From Phycisphaerales bacterium (GTDB lineage Bacteria; Planctomycetota; Phycisphaerae; Phycisphaerales; SM1A02), in contig CP070772.1 in NCBI GenBank assembly GCA_020345805.1, positions 1,274,810 to 1,338,809 on the forward strand: DNA of 64,000 nt, given 5' to 3'. The notes beneath the pieces were generated by a model. The model was not told the DNA's origin and ran no database searches. It was given only the letters and a program-made list of their open reading frames with translations. The translations under genes and the position numbers were made by a program. Below, piece by piece: positions 8,248 to 16,785 of this stretch (its first letter is position 1; every line of letters begins with the position of its first letter).

Positions 8248-10314
8248 TCACTTCTTCAAGTACTTGTTCAGCCAGCCGATCACCTCCTCGTGCCACTGGA
8301 TCGAGTTGTGCGGCTTGAGCACCCAGTGGTTCTCGTCGGGGAAGTAGATGAGCCTGCTCTTGACGCCCTTGCGCTGCAATGCGGTGAACGCGGAGATCCC
8401 CTGTACATCCACCACGCGGTAATCCTTCCCGCCGTGAATGATCAGCGTCGGCTTGCACCACTTGCCGATGTGGTCGATCGGGTTGTGATGCGTGTAGGCG
8501 TCCGGATTGGCCCACGGCGTGCCGGAGCGCTCCCATTCCGGGAACCACAGTTCCTCCGTGTCGTAGTATGCCATCCGCTCGTCGATGTTGCCGTCGTGGC
8601 AGATCAGGCACTTGAACGGCTCGTTCCACACGCCGTGAATCCAGTTGATCATGTACCCGCCGTAGGATGCCCCCAGGGCGCCGATGCGGTTAGCATCCAT
8701 CCACGGGTACTTTTTTAACGCCGCGGCGAGGCCCTTTTGCAGGTCCTCCACCGGCCGGTCGCCCCAGTGGTTGTTGATGGCGTCGGTGAAGTCCTGCCCG
8801 TAGCCGGTCGAGGCGTGGAAATCGACCATGATCACCGCGTACCCCGCCCCGGTATAGACCTGCGGATTCCAGCGGTAATGGAAGTCGTTGCCGAACGATC
8901 CCTGCGGCCCGCCGTGGATAAGAAACGCGACCGGATACTTCTTCTTCGGGCTGAAATCAACCGGCTTTACGACATAGCAATAAACCGTGTCGTCGTTCCA
9001 ACCCTTGAACGTGAACTGCTCGGAATCGCCCATCTTCACCGCGGCAAGCTGCGGGCCGTTGATGTGCGTTATCTGCTTCGATGCGCCGCCCGCGGCTTTG
9101 ATCGAGTACAACTCGACTGGGCTCTGGTGATGGCACATGCCATACACGATCCTGTCGCCCGCGACCGCGATCTCCGTCACCTTTCCCTTTCTTGTCAACT
9201 GTTTCACGTTCCCACCGGCGACCTTGACGGCAAACAGCGGGTGTTGTCCGAGATGATCGGCGTGGGTGTAGATCGTCTTGCCATCCTTTGACCACACGAT
9301 GGCGTGGGCGGAACGGTCCCAGTGCTCGGTGAGCATCTTCAGCTTGCCGTTGGGCCAGTTCATGAGGGCGATGCGCAGGCGATCCGCCTCGTACCCGGCG
9401 CGGACCATGGCCAGACACGCCAGGGTCTTGCCGTCGGGCGAGAAAGCGGGATTCGTGATTACTGCCCTATTTCCGGGGGTGATCTTCTTCGGCTTGGACC
9501 TGCCGTCCACGTTGACCACGAACAGGTCAAACTGTGTGGACCACGCTTCCTTACGCCCCACGACCTTGGCGGAGAATACGATTTGCCTGCTGTTGGGCGT
9601 GAACGTGTACTCTTCTGCTCCACCGAACGGTTTGGAGGGAACGTCGGTTTTCATCCCCTTCATCACGTCCACCGGCTCACCCGCATCAGCCCCGCCAGCC
9701 ACGGGCATCACGAAGATGTGATTCCTACGCCCGTCTTTCCACGAATCCCAATGCCGGATGAGCAACTGGTCATAGACCTTGCCGGTGCGCTTCGACTCCT
9801 TGATCTCGTCAAGCCTCTTCTTCGTGTCCGCCGGCTTGCCCGCACCGGGAAAGACATCGATCGTCACCGCCAGCAGTTTGCCGTCCGGCGAAAGCTTGAA
9901 CGTCTCGACATCCAGCGGCAGGTCGGTGACTTGCTCGGCCTCGCCCCCATCCACGGAGATCTTCCACACCTGCGAAGAATCGCTGCGGCCGGAGAGGAAA
10001 TAAACCATCTTCCCGTCCGACGACCAGCGCGGACTGTGGCTTGAAGATGCGTGGCTGGTAAGACGCCGCAGGTTCTTTCCGTCCGAATCGACGAGCCATA
10101 CGTCGATCTTGCCGCGGTTCTTCTCCAGATCTGTCTTGCGCGTGCAGAAAGCGATCGTCCTGCCGTCGGGCGAGGCGTTGGCATCGCTTATGCGGTCCAT
10201 CGCCAGCAGGTCGTGTACGCTGAACGGGTGCGGCTTGACTGTCTTTCCGCCGCCGGCATCGAGCATCAGAAGGAGAAAGGCGAGAACGGATACGACAATG
10301 ATCAGACTCAGCAT
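8248..10314 (-). CDS. S9 family peptidase (acylaminoacyl/dipeptidyl peptidase type)
   Basis: A 688-residue prolyl-oligopeptidase-family serine peptidase. The N-terminus MLSLIIVVSVLAFLLLMLDA is a signal peptide or membrane anchor, placing it outside the cytoplasm. A WD40-like beta-propeller with ASPDGRTIAF, SPRWSSDGK, LSPDGK and FSPDGK blades fills roughly 35-420. The alpha/beta hydrolase domain follows with S550 in GASYGGY, D631 in GGKDYRV and H663 in DENHW. ATG 10314 is preferred over the TTG two codons earlier because GAGGAGG lies about 7 bases upstream. It would cut short peptides in the periplasm. Single gene, ending at the shared terminator. Confidence 0.93.
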   Translation of the reverse strand: MLSLIIVVSVLAFLLLMLDAGGGKTVKPHPFSVHDLLAMDRISDANASPDGRTIAFCTRKTDLEKNRGKIDVWLVDSDGKNLRRLTSHASSSHSPRWSSDGKMVYFLSGRSDSSQVWKISVDGGEAEQVTDLPLDVETFKLSPDGKLLAVTIDVFPGAGKPADTKKRLDEIKESKRTGKVYDQLLIRHWDSWKDGRRNHIFVMPVAGGADAGEPVDVMKGMKTDVPSKPFGGAEEYTFTPNSRQIVFSAKVVGRKEAWSTQFDLFVVNVDGRSKPKKITPGNRAVITNPAFSPDGKTLACLAMVRAGYEADRLRIALMNWPNGKLKMLTEHWDRSAHAIVWSKDGKTIYTHADHLGQHPLFAVKVAGGNVKQLTRKGKVTEIAVAGDRIVYGMCHHQSPVELYSIKAAGGASKQITHINGPQLAAVKMGDSEQFTFKGWNDDTVYCYVVKPVDFSPKKKYPVAFLIHGGPQGSFGNDFHYRWNPQVYTGAGYAVIMVDFHASTGYGQDFTDAINNHWGDRPVEDLQKGLAAALKKYPWMDANRIGALGASYGGYMINWIHGVWNEPFKCLICHDGNIDERMAYYDTEELWFPEWERSGTPWANPDAYTHHNPIDHIGKWCKPTLIIHGGKDYRVVDVQGISAFTALQRKGVKSRLIYFPDENHWVLKPHNSIQWHEEVIGWLNKYLKK

Positions 10315-10386
10315 CTGCAAACCTCCTCGAATCGCCGACCGCCCCCGCGGCGTCCGCGCGAGCGGTGAAGAAGAGGTAAGGATATG

Positions 10387-10426
10387 AAAAAACCGCCTCC
10401 GCGTGGCCCCGGTCGAGTTCCCACGC
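10387..10426 (-). terminator. Possible terminator of the potassium channel gene
   Basis: Read on the minus strand, GCGTGG and CCACGC (plus-strand positions 10421-10426 and 10401-10406) can pair just after the stop codon, and a run of six T (plus-strand A run 10387-10392) follows 8 bases later. The stem is only 6 bp, so the call is weak. Confidence 0.35.
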
Positions 10427-10429
10427 CGT

Positions 10430-11482
10430 CTATTCCAGACCTTCTATGCGGTCCACCCCGCCCTCCTGGCAGACGATGATCAGCGTGTCGGTCGGCTCGA
10501 TCGTCCGGTCGGCCGGGGGGCTGAAGGAGTGCTTGCCTTCGCCGTCGATGATGGAAATGACGATCGCCCCGGTCTTGCGCGGCAGATCGAGTTGCCGCAG
10601 CGTCTTGCCCGCCACGCTGGGGAAGCTGGCGACCTCCAACTCGACGAACTCGTATTCACCCTCGCCCGTGGCCGAGGCGATGAACTCGCTCACTCGCGGC
10701 TTCAGAATCAGGTGCGACAACTGGGCCCCGGCAATCTCGCTGGGGACGATCACCCGATTCGCCCCCGCCCGGAGAAGCGTCGAACGGGTCTCGTCCCGGT
10801 CCGCCCGGGTCACGATCCGCAGGTCCGGCCTGATCTCCCGGGCGATGAGGATGAGAAACACATTGGTTGCATCGTTGTTCAGAGCGGCGATCAGACCCGC
10901 CGCCCGCTCCAGACCCGCATCCCGCAGAGTCTGCTCGCTTGCGCAGTCGGCGTGTATGGCCAGATGTCCCTCCTTGTCGGCGTCCGCCACCGCCTCATCG
11001 CTTTGATCGATGACCAGCATCGGCCGGCTGGCCCGCTTGAGGTCCTCGGCCACCTTGCGCCCCACCGTTCCGTAGCCGCAGATGATGATGTGGTCATGCA
11101 GGTTGTTGAGCGTGCGTTGCATCTTTCGTCTCACATACAGCCGGCGGATTTCTCCGCTTTGCAGCAGGCTCTGCAGGGTTCCGAAGGCCATCAGCACCGC
11201 CCCGAGGCCGAGCATGATCACCAGCAGAGCCCACACGCGCTGCCAAACCGCCAGGTCGTCGTCGTTGAATGCTCCCACCGTGGAGATCAGCTGCAGCGTG
11301 TCCCACAGGCCCAGCAGGATTCGCTTGTCCAGGGTGCCGCCGCGGGGGGCGAAAAACACCATTACCGCCGTCGATACCACGATGATCCCCGCCAGCACCG
11401 TCAACGCCAGCATTGCCCGCCAGCGCAGGCTCCGGGCGAACTCCTCAACCACCCGATCAGGCTGGATCGAATAGACCGGCAC
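10430..11482 (-). CDS. Two-TM potassium channel with RCK (TrkA_N/TrkA_C) domains
   Basis: A 350-residue protein with the layout of prokaryotic RCK-gated K+ channels. It has TM1 (about 24-44), a pore loop with the filter region STVGAFN (67-73), TM2 (about 82-103), a Rossmann RCK_N domain starting with HIIICGYGTVG (131-141) with D159 at the ribose-binding position, and an RCK_C domain over the last 85 residues. The usual filter TVGYG is here TVGAF, so ion selectivity may differ. RCK_C domains in other bacteria bind cyclic di-AMP, and a diadenylate cyclase lies at 42.6 kb in this window; a link is only inferred. Start at 11482; MLALTVL at residue 24 is unlikely as start since it would cut TM1. 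Confidence 0.85.
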   Translation of the reverse strand: MPVYSIQPDRVVEEFARSLRWRAMLALTVLAGIIVVSTAVMVFFAPRGGTLDKRILLGLWDTLQLISTVGAFNDDDLAVWQRVWALLVIMLGLGAVLMAFGTLQSLLQSGEIRRLYVRRKMQRTLNNLHDHIIICGYGTVGRKVAEDLKRASRPMLVIDQSDEAVADADKEGHLAIHADCASEQTLRDAGLERAAGLIAALNNDATNVFLILIAREIRPDLRIVTRADRDETRSTLLRAGANRVIVPSEIAGAQLSHLILKPRVSEFIASATGEGEYEFVELEVASFPSVAGKTLRQLDLPRKTGAIVISIIDGEGKHSFSPPADRTIEPTDTLIIVCQEGGVDRIEGLE

Positions 11483-11618
11483 CGCGCGGGAGTCTCGGAC
11501 AACTGCTCCCCCCGGTCAAGTGGGCGCCGCTTCGGGTTGGGTCGCCCGCAGGGGGAATACGGGGTATCCCATCGCCGGTTGACCACCTGCGTGCAGCGTC
11601 TGCGGCCGGCTGCACGCG

Positions 11619-11624
11619 TATACT
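11619..11624 (+). promoter_or_regulatory. Putative -10 element of the GT2 gene (TATACT)
   Basis: TATACT ends 22 bases before the ATG at 11647, leaving a short leader with a GGAGA ribosome-binding site. No clear -35 sequence at the right distance. Confidence 0.4.
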
Positions 11625-11646
11625 TACGGTCAGTGGAGAGCCAGAT

Positions 11647-12462
11647 ATGGTCACCCGGACGTGTCGGTCGGATCGTCGAATCCTGGTGGGGATCCCGGTC
11701 TATAACGAGGAAAAATACGTCACGGGCGTGCTGGAAGAGGTCCGGCGCTACGCGGACCACATCCTGGTCATTGACGACGGCTCCACCGACCGTACGCCCT
11801 GTCTCGTGGCCGAGCACCCGGTGGAAGTGATCCGGCATACCGCAAACCAGGGCTACGGCCGGTCCATGCAGTGCATGATCTGCCAAGCCGCCCATGACGG
11901 CTTCGAGTGGCTCATCACCATGGACTGCGACGAGCAGCATGAGCCCGCGGCTATCCCCCGGTTCCTCGACGCCATCGAGGCCGATGACGCCGATGTCATC
12001 TCTGGCAGCCGCTACCTGGTTCCTCATCCCGAAGACCACTGCCCGCCCGAGGACCGCCAGGCCATCAACCAGACCATCACCGCCGAGCTCAACGGACGCC
12101 TCGGTCTCTCCCTCACCGACGGGTTCTGCGGTTTCAAGGCCTACCGCATGGATGCCTGCCGCAAGCTCTGTCTGGATGTGGACGGCTACGACTTCCCCAT
12201 GCAGTTCTGGGTCCAGGCCGTCGCCCACGGCCTGCGCATCGAAGAGATCCCCGTGCGGCTGATCTATAACGATCCCGCCCGCAGCTTCGGCGGGCCGCTG
12301 GATGTGCCCACCTCACGGCTGGATCACTACCGCCGGACCATGCACGAGGAGTTGCATCGCTGCGCACATCTGCTGCCCGCGGCCGCACTCAGCGGTCTGC
12401 ATGAGCCGGCCGCCGTCGCCTGCGGCGATACCGGAGGATGTTCCGGTTGTCCATCGAGCTGA
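11647..12462 (+). CDS. Family 2 glycosyltransferase
   Basis: A 271-residue GT-A fold glycosyltransferase that would transfer a sugar from a nucleotide- or lipid-linked donor. The start at 11647 has GGAGA about 8 bases upstream. Visible motifs are VGIPVYNEE (14-22), VIDDGSTDR (41-49), the DXD-like DCDEQHEP (93-100), SGSRYL and GFCGFKAYR. There is no C-terminal membrane anchor, so it resembles soluble dolichyl-phosphate-mannose-synthase-like enzymes lacking the TM segments. The C-terminus is oddly cysteine-rich (CGDTGGCSGCPSS). It overlaps the next gene by up to 25 bases, which points to one operon of three genes. Confidence 0.88.
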   Translation: MVTRTCRSDRRILVGIPVYNEEKYVTGVLEEVRRYADHILVIDDGSTDRTPCLVAEHPVEVIRHTANQGYGRSMQCMICQAAHDGFEWLITMDCDEQHEPAAIPRFLDAIEADDADVISGSRYLVPHPEDHCPPEDRQAINQTITAELNGRLGLSLTDGFCGFKAYRMDACRKLCLDVDGYDFPMQFWVQAVAHGLRIEEIPVRLIYNDPARSFGGPLDVPTSRLDHYRRTMHEELHRCAHLLPAAALSGLHEPAAVACGDTGGCSGCPSS

Positions 12463-13841
12463 CCATCCAACCATCCTGCCGCGAGTTGACCGATCTGATC
12501 GGATGCGGCGGGAAGTGGGGGGGCGGGGAACTGGACGGCCACGACCTGGCCGTCTGGCGTGGCAAGACCCGATGCGAGCTGGGGCTGGCTGAAGACAAGC
12601 CCGTGATCGCCACCGGCCATCAGTCGCTGCTCTGGCACCCCGGCATACTCGTCAAGTACCTGCTCGTCGATGCCCTGATCAAGCGTCACGATTTCGCATC
12701 CGCCAACCTCGTTGTCGATCAGCACGCGGGCGATTATGCATCGTTCGAGGTTCCGGTAAGGCGCGGCGATGGTTCGCTCTCCGTGCGCAGAGTACGCTTG
12801 GCGAATGTGCGGGCGGATGAACCGATGGGCCGCCACGAGCCTTTCTCACCCGAAGCAGCGCCTACGCATCTGCCCCTCGCCCTGCCGCACATCCAACAGG
12901 GCATTGAGCGCATCTACGCCGCCTGCCGGGCGCATCGCGATGCACCCAACGCGGCCGTCCAGATGGCCCGCGCTCTGGCGGACCTCATGAAGCCGTGGGT
13001 GTGCCCAATTCCTCACGTGACGGCGACGGATCTGGTGGAGACCTCCCTGGCCCGCGCGATCATGCGGCACATGATCGACGATCCCCATCGTTGCGCCGAA
13101 TCTTACAATCGCGCCGTCGCGGCCGTACCGTCCGCCGGCATCGGGTCGCTGCTCGTTCGAGATGATTATGTCGAGCTGCCGCTGTGGCGCATCCGCGAGG
13201 ACGGCCGGAGGATGCGGGCTTACGACAATGATGTGCAGCGCGTGGTGGAAGGCGATGTTGAAGCGCCACTGCTTCTCCCCCGTGCGCTCTTCATGACCGC
13301 CTTGGTGCGCCTGGGGATGTGCGATCTGTTCGTGCACGGCACGGGCGGGGCGAACTACGACCGGGCGATGGAAGTCTGGGTCAAGGATTGGCTCGGTCTT
13401 CAGGCCGCGCCCATCGCCGTGGCCACCGCGACCCTGCGCCTGGATCTGGCCCCCCCACAAGGGGACCTACTTGATGTCGAGGCCGCAACTCATGCGGCCC
13501 GCCGGGCATGGCACAATCCGGAGACCGCGGGTGTTGCCGAGAATAGTCCCGGGCCGACAAAGCGAACGCTCTTGGCGCGTATTGAACAGTCCCCACCGCG
13601 TTCGGATATACGCCGCCGACAGTTCCGCGCCATGCATCGCGAATTGGAATCGCTTCGCGAGCGGCACCGCGATGAAGTCAATTCGGCAGCGGCTCGTGCG
13701 GAGCAGGCCCGACGCCAGGCACGGGACCTGCCCATCGCCAATCGCCGCGACTGGCCGTTCCCACTTTACCCCGATGCGGTGATCGACGAGCTGGCCGAGG
13801 CGGTGAATGCGAAGGTCAACCCCTGCCCGGCCGCGCCATGA
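12438..13841 (+). CDS. Conserved protein of unknown function, possibly BshC-like
   Basis: A 467-residue soluble protein that I do not recognise with certainty. ATGHQSLLWHPGILVKYLL (about 58-76) and NLVVDQHAGDY recall the N-terminal Rossmann-like part of BshC, the cysteine-adding enzyme of bacillithiol synthesis. A second block around DLFVHGTGGANYDRAMEVW is also suggestive. About 380-450 is charged and probably a coiled coil, as in BshC, but the match is loose. GGAGG abuts ATG 12438 directly, so TTG 12447, nine bases downstream of it, could be the true start. It sits inside an overlapping operon with the GT2 gene before and the ParB/Srx-like gene after (ATGA overlap). Confidence 0.7.
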   Translation: MFRLSIELTIQPSCRELTDLIGCGGKWGGGELDGHDLAVWRGKTRCELGLAEDKPVIATGHQSLLWHPGILVKYLLVDALIKRHDFASANLVVDQHAGDYASFEVPVRRGDGSLSVRRVRLANVRADEPMGRHEPFSPEAAPTHLPLALPHIQQGIERIYAACRAHRDAPNAAVQMARALADLMKPWVCPIPHVTATDLVETSLARAIMRHMIDDPHRCAESYNRAVAAVPSAGIGSLLVRDDYVELPLWRIREDGRRMRAYDNDVQRVVEGDVEAPLLLPRALFMTALVRLGMCDLFVHGTGGANYDRAMEVWVKDWLGLQAAPIAVATATLRLDLAPPQGDLLDVEAATHAARRAWHNPETAGVAENSPGPTKRTLLARIEQSPPRSDIRRRQFRAMHRELESLRERHRDEVNSAAARAEQARRQARDLPIANRRDWPFPLYPDAVIDELAEAVNAKVNPCPAAP

Positions 13842-14257
13842 CTGAGAGTCATCCCCCCACATTCATCATGAAGCTGGAGGCGATACAGCCGAGCCAGTTG
13901 TATGTCAGTGCCGGCAAGCTGGGGCGCATAAATGAAGAGATCGCCGCGGACGGTAATCGTGCAATCCAGCCCTTGCCTGTGAGACAGATCGGCGATCATG
14001 TCGTGCTGACCGACGGCCACACCCGGGTACTGGCCGCCCACCTGCGCGGGATGACGGAGATCCAGGTCTGGTGGGATGAGGACGATATGGACTGGGACGC
14101 CTACGAGATCTGTGTCGGCTGGTGCCGGGAAGAAGGCATCCAAACCATCGCCGATCTGAAAGACCGCGTCGTGGAGCCTCCTGATTACCAGTGCCTCTGG
14201 CTCGACCGATGCGGGCGGTTGCACGAGGAACTGAAGATGCGGCGCGGTAAGGACTGA
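13838..14257 (+). CDS. Small protein with ParB/sulfiredoxin-like domain
   Basis: A 139-residue protein whose start overlaps the previous stop codon (ATGA). IQPLPVRQIGDHVVLTDGHTR (ending at residue 63) resembles the ParB/Srx nucleotide-binding fold, in which a D-G-H-T/R-R loop holds ATP or CTP; the follow-on RVLAAHLRGMTEIQV fits the family helix and strand. The rest is acidic and tryptophan-rich (WWDEDDMDWDAYE), and two cysteines lie in CVGWCREEG. There is no DNA-binding HTH domain, so it is not a chromosome-partition ParB. The function is unknown; it probably works with the two genes upstream. Confidence 0.7.
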   Translation: MTESHPPTFIMKLEAIQPSQLYVSAGKLGRINEEIAADGNRAIQPLPVRQIGDHVVLTDGHTRVLAAHLRGMTEIQVWWDEDDMDWDAYEICVGWCREEGIQTIADLKDRVVEPPDYQCLWLDRCGRLHEELKMRRGKD

Positions 14258-14277
14258 CGACGATCCCCGCCGGTCCG

Positions 14278-15051
14278 TCAATTACCGGAGCGCTTCTCGA
14301 TCAGAACGACTCTGACTCCCGTGCGCTCGCTCACCAATCCGAGGACGCGTATCTCTTCAGAGTGCTCCTGCGCAACCACCCCCACCCCCGGCACAACCCA
14401 GTAGGTGCCATCCTCGACCGCGTCGGCAAAGCGCAGGTCGGCGTGGAACTTCACCACCACGCGCTTGGCGGTGAACTCGCCTATCGGCGTGCGGATCCTC
14501 TGGTCATCGACATACTCAAGCGAACGCGTCCCCCGGCCGTTCTCGCGCCGGCGTTTGGGATTGCGGGAATCGAGCACCTGCATGTCGGCGCTGCTTTCAA
14601 ACGGCTCGCCCGGCGCAAGTAGAGGCGGCGCGATGGGCAGTGGGGGATCGAATACGGTCAGGGCGTTCTTGGCGTGCTCGATCGACGCGGGCATGACGAT
14701 GTTCCCGGCCTCGCTCCGCCCCCAGAACTCCGTCCGCTCCTCGCCCTTGTCCAGCGAAACCAGCGCGTTGGGACGATCCGTCGGCGATATGGTGTGAACA
14801 ACCTGCCCGCGCGCCCGGTCGTCATCAACGATCTGATAGACCCACTGGCCGGTCGTGAGGGGATACAGGTCCTCGCCGCGCAGAGGTTCGTCGGCGGGGA
14901 CCGTCTCGATGACGATCAGCAGCGCCTCGGAAGCCGGCGAATCGTCCAGCGAGGGTGCGACGGTGGGGGAGGTGCAGCCGCCGAGGTGGATGCCCGTGAG
15001 GACGAGGGCTATGAAGACCGCAGCCGGGCGGCCCCCTGCGCGCCGTCTCAT
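14278..15051 (-). CDS. Putative lipoprotein, unknown function
   Basis: A 257-residue protein with a lipoprotein signal: basic MRRRAGGR, hydrophobic AAVFIALVLTGIH, then the lipobox LGGC with the acylated C26. ATG 15051 is preferred over one 39 bases upstream because it makes an ATGA overlap with the stop of the preceding gene. The mature part is beta-rich with no family I can name (YPLTTGQWVYQ, RTPIGEFTAKRVVV, GTYWVVPGVGVVAQE), of the kind seen in periplasmic DUF3108-like proteins. Operon mate of the gene at 15048-16517. The convergent gene on the left ends only 20 bases away with no clear terminator. Confidence 0.75.
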   Translation of the reverse strand: MRRRAGGRPAAVFIALVLTGIHLGGCTSPTVAPSLDDSPASEALLIVIETVPADEPLRGEDLYPLTTGQWVYQIVDDDRARGQVVHTISPTDRPNALVSLDKGEERTEFWGRSEAGNIVMPASIEHAKNALTVFDPPLPIAPPLLAPGEPFESSADMQVLDSRNPKRRRENGRGTRSLEYVDDQRIRTPIGEFTAKRVVVKFHADLRFADAVEDGTYWVVPGVGVVAQEHSEEIRVLGLVSERTGVRVVLIEKRSGN

Positions 15052-16517
15052 CGCCCCGCCCCGCCCGGGTCCAGGCCTTTGCTCCGCCACAGCCGCTGCA
15101 GCATTTCAGGATCACCGGGCTCGATGACGGTGCGGTCTTCGCGGGTCTGGCGGACCAGCGAGCCGTCCGCGTTATAGATGGACACCGTCGGCCGGGCGTC
15201 CACGCCCAGCCTGGTGGTGAGCCGCCACTGCCCCGGCTTGTCTGCGACCGGCTCCCAGCGATCGGTCCGAAGCGCCAACTCCGGCTGAGGGCCCTGATTG
15301 TTGTAGAAGTAGTAGGCGTAGGTTTTACCCTCACTGCCATCTCGGGGCAGGAGGCGGCCGATCAGCCACCCCGGACCCTGAGACAGGTACACCTCCGGGA
15401 CCGGCCATTCATACGGTTCGCGGGACCGGATGGCCTCCGAACTCTGAATCACCGTGAGCATCTGGGGGCGGGCGCGGGACGCGGGGGCGTCGCGAACCCC
15501 GATCTCCGACTCGCTGCGGGTCGCTTCGCCCTGCCGGGTCGTGGCCAGCACGTTCCAGCGCTCCTCCGACTGATCCCAGGCTGTCCAGTAGCGGATGGTG
15601 AAGTCCTGGTAGATGCCACGCTGGGCCTGCACGGCCAGGCGGCCCCGGATGAACACCAGCAGACCCTGATCCGGGCCTTCGGCGTACTGTGGGTCAGCCG
15701 GGTTGTCCGCTCCTACGGCCTCCTTGACCGCCGCGTGCGTGCTCACCACGGACCAGCCAATCTCAGTATCGCCCTCTCCCGTCGTCTGGCCGGGCCGGTA
15801 AACCCTCAGGCACTGGCTGAGGCCGACGGCTGATTTCAGCCGATCGGGCGTGAGTGTTTTGAGGAAGGCCCGGCCATTGTCCGCCAGCGTTCGCCACTCC
15901 CGAGATCGTGCCTCGACGGTGCGCACGGTGATCGTGGCAAAGCTCGCTTCGAGCAACGCCCGAGCTTCATCGAAGTCATCAGGTGTCGTAAGTATGGCTA
16001 GAAGCAGGTAGTTGCGCTCGCCCGCGGGCAGGAAGAGATAGCCGAGGACAACCTCCTGGCCGGTGGGGCCTGATTGTTGCAGGTAACAGAGCTGTCCGGC
16101 ACAGTTTCCACACTGGATCGGGTCGTTGGAGATCAGCTCGCCGCCGGCACCGACACGGGCCAGACGTTCAAGATGGGCCGCTGCAAGGGCCGCGGCCGTG
16201 GGGTTGGCCTCGTCGGAGGTCATCTCCTGAATTCTCAGCCGCCATGCGGGAATCTCGGCGGCATCGACGACGGTGAGGGCCGTCTGCCCTCCGGCCGTGT
16301 CCTTCTGGACCCGGCTGGTCAGCGGCAGGCGGATCGACAGCCCCAGCGCCTCGACGGTCAGCGGCTCGTTGTGGAGCCGGAGGTCTGCCCGGGCCTGCCT
16401 CTCTCTTGACGGGGAGGAGGCCTCTTCGGCAGGCGGTCCCGCCCCGCCGGCGATGGTGGCGAGAACAAGGGCCAGAGTCAGGGCCGGAGACGGTTTGGCA
16501 GAGGGCGATAGGTGCAT
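15048..16517 (-). CDS. Exported protein of unknown function
   Basis: A 489-residue protein. The start at 16517 has GGAGA about 7 bases upstream and yields a signal peptide (MHLSPSAKPSPALTLALVLA, then TIAGGAGPPAEEA). The longer open frame extends 94 codons upstream but that part is proline-rich and not protein-like. The mature protein has no recognised domain; it contains a lone CGNC pair (around 190 in the mature numbering) and a segment predicted to be beta-rich. Its stop overlaps the start of the lipoprotein gene, so the two are co-transcribed and may act together in the envelope. It is divergent from rpsJ. Confidence 0.75.
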   Translation of the reverse strand: MHLSPSAKPSPALTLALVLATIAGGAGPPAEEASSPSRERQARADLRLHNEPLTVEALGLSIRLPLTSRVQKDTAGGQTALTVVDAAEIPAWRLRIQEMTSDEANPTAAALAAAHLERLARVGAGGELISNDPIQCGNCAGQLCYLQQSGPTGQEVVLGYLFLPAGERNYLLLAILTTPDDFDEARALLEASFATITVRTVEARSREWRTLADNGRAFLKTLTPDRLKSAVGLSQCLRVYRPGQTTGEGDTEIGWSVVSTHAAVKEAVGADNPADPQYAEGPDQGLLVFIRGRLAVQAQRGIYQDFTIRYWTAWDQSEERWNVLATTRQGEATRSESEIGVRDAPASRARPQMLTVIQSSEAIRSREPYEWPVPEVYLSQGPGWLIGRLLPRDGSEGKTYAYYFYNNQGPQPELALRTDRWEPVADKPGQWRLTTRLGVDARPTVSIYNADGSLVRQTREDRTVIEPGDPEMLQRLWRSKGLDPGGAGR

Positions 16518-16652
16518 GGCCGGTCTCCCTGCCGGTCCGGGGGTGCGGTGGTCCGGACCGGCCGAGCGGAGGTCTCGCTTGAGGACTCTATACGGTATGG
16601 CGGGCACGGGGACCAGGAAGTCAAAAAGGGACAAATGGTACGGTAGATCAAG

Positions 16653-16680
16653 TTGACAGAGTGGTTTACGGCCGTATGAT
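16653..16680 (+). promoter_or_regulatory. Sigma70-type promoter of the S10 operon
   Basis: A perfect -35 TTGACA (16653-16658), a 16-base spacer and a -10 TATGAT (16675-16680). Transcription would start near 16687, giving a leader of about 100 bases before rpsJ that can fold into GC-rich hairpins. This is the best promoter match in the window and drives its most highly expressed operon. Confidence 0.85.
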
Positions 16681-16785
16681 CGCGGGTTCGCATTCTCTGA
16701 GAGGGGCGATGGGCGGTCCGCGTCCGGGCTGGCTTCGGAAGCGGCTGCTGTCGGCCCTCCAGTGTTTGCAGGGACTGTTGCAACG

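Noticed and set aside
10403-11830. 475-residue plus-strand open frame opposite the potassium channel
   Set aside because: Antisense to a gene with clear RCK domains; it also runs into the GT2 gene in another frame.
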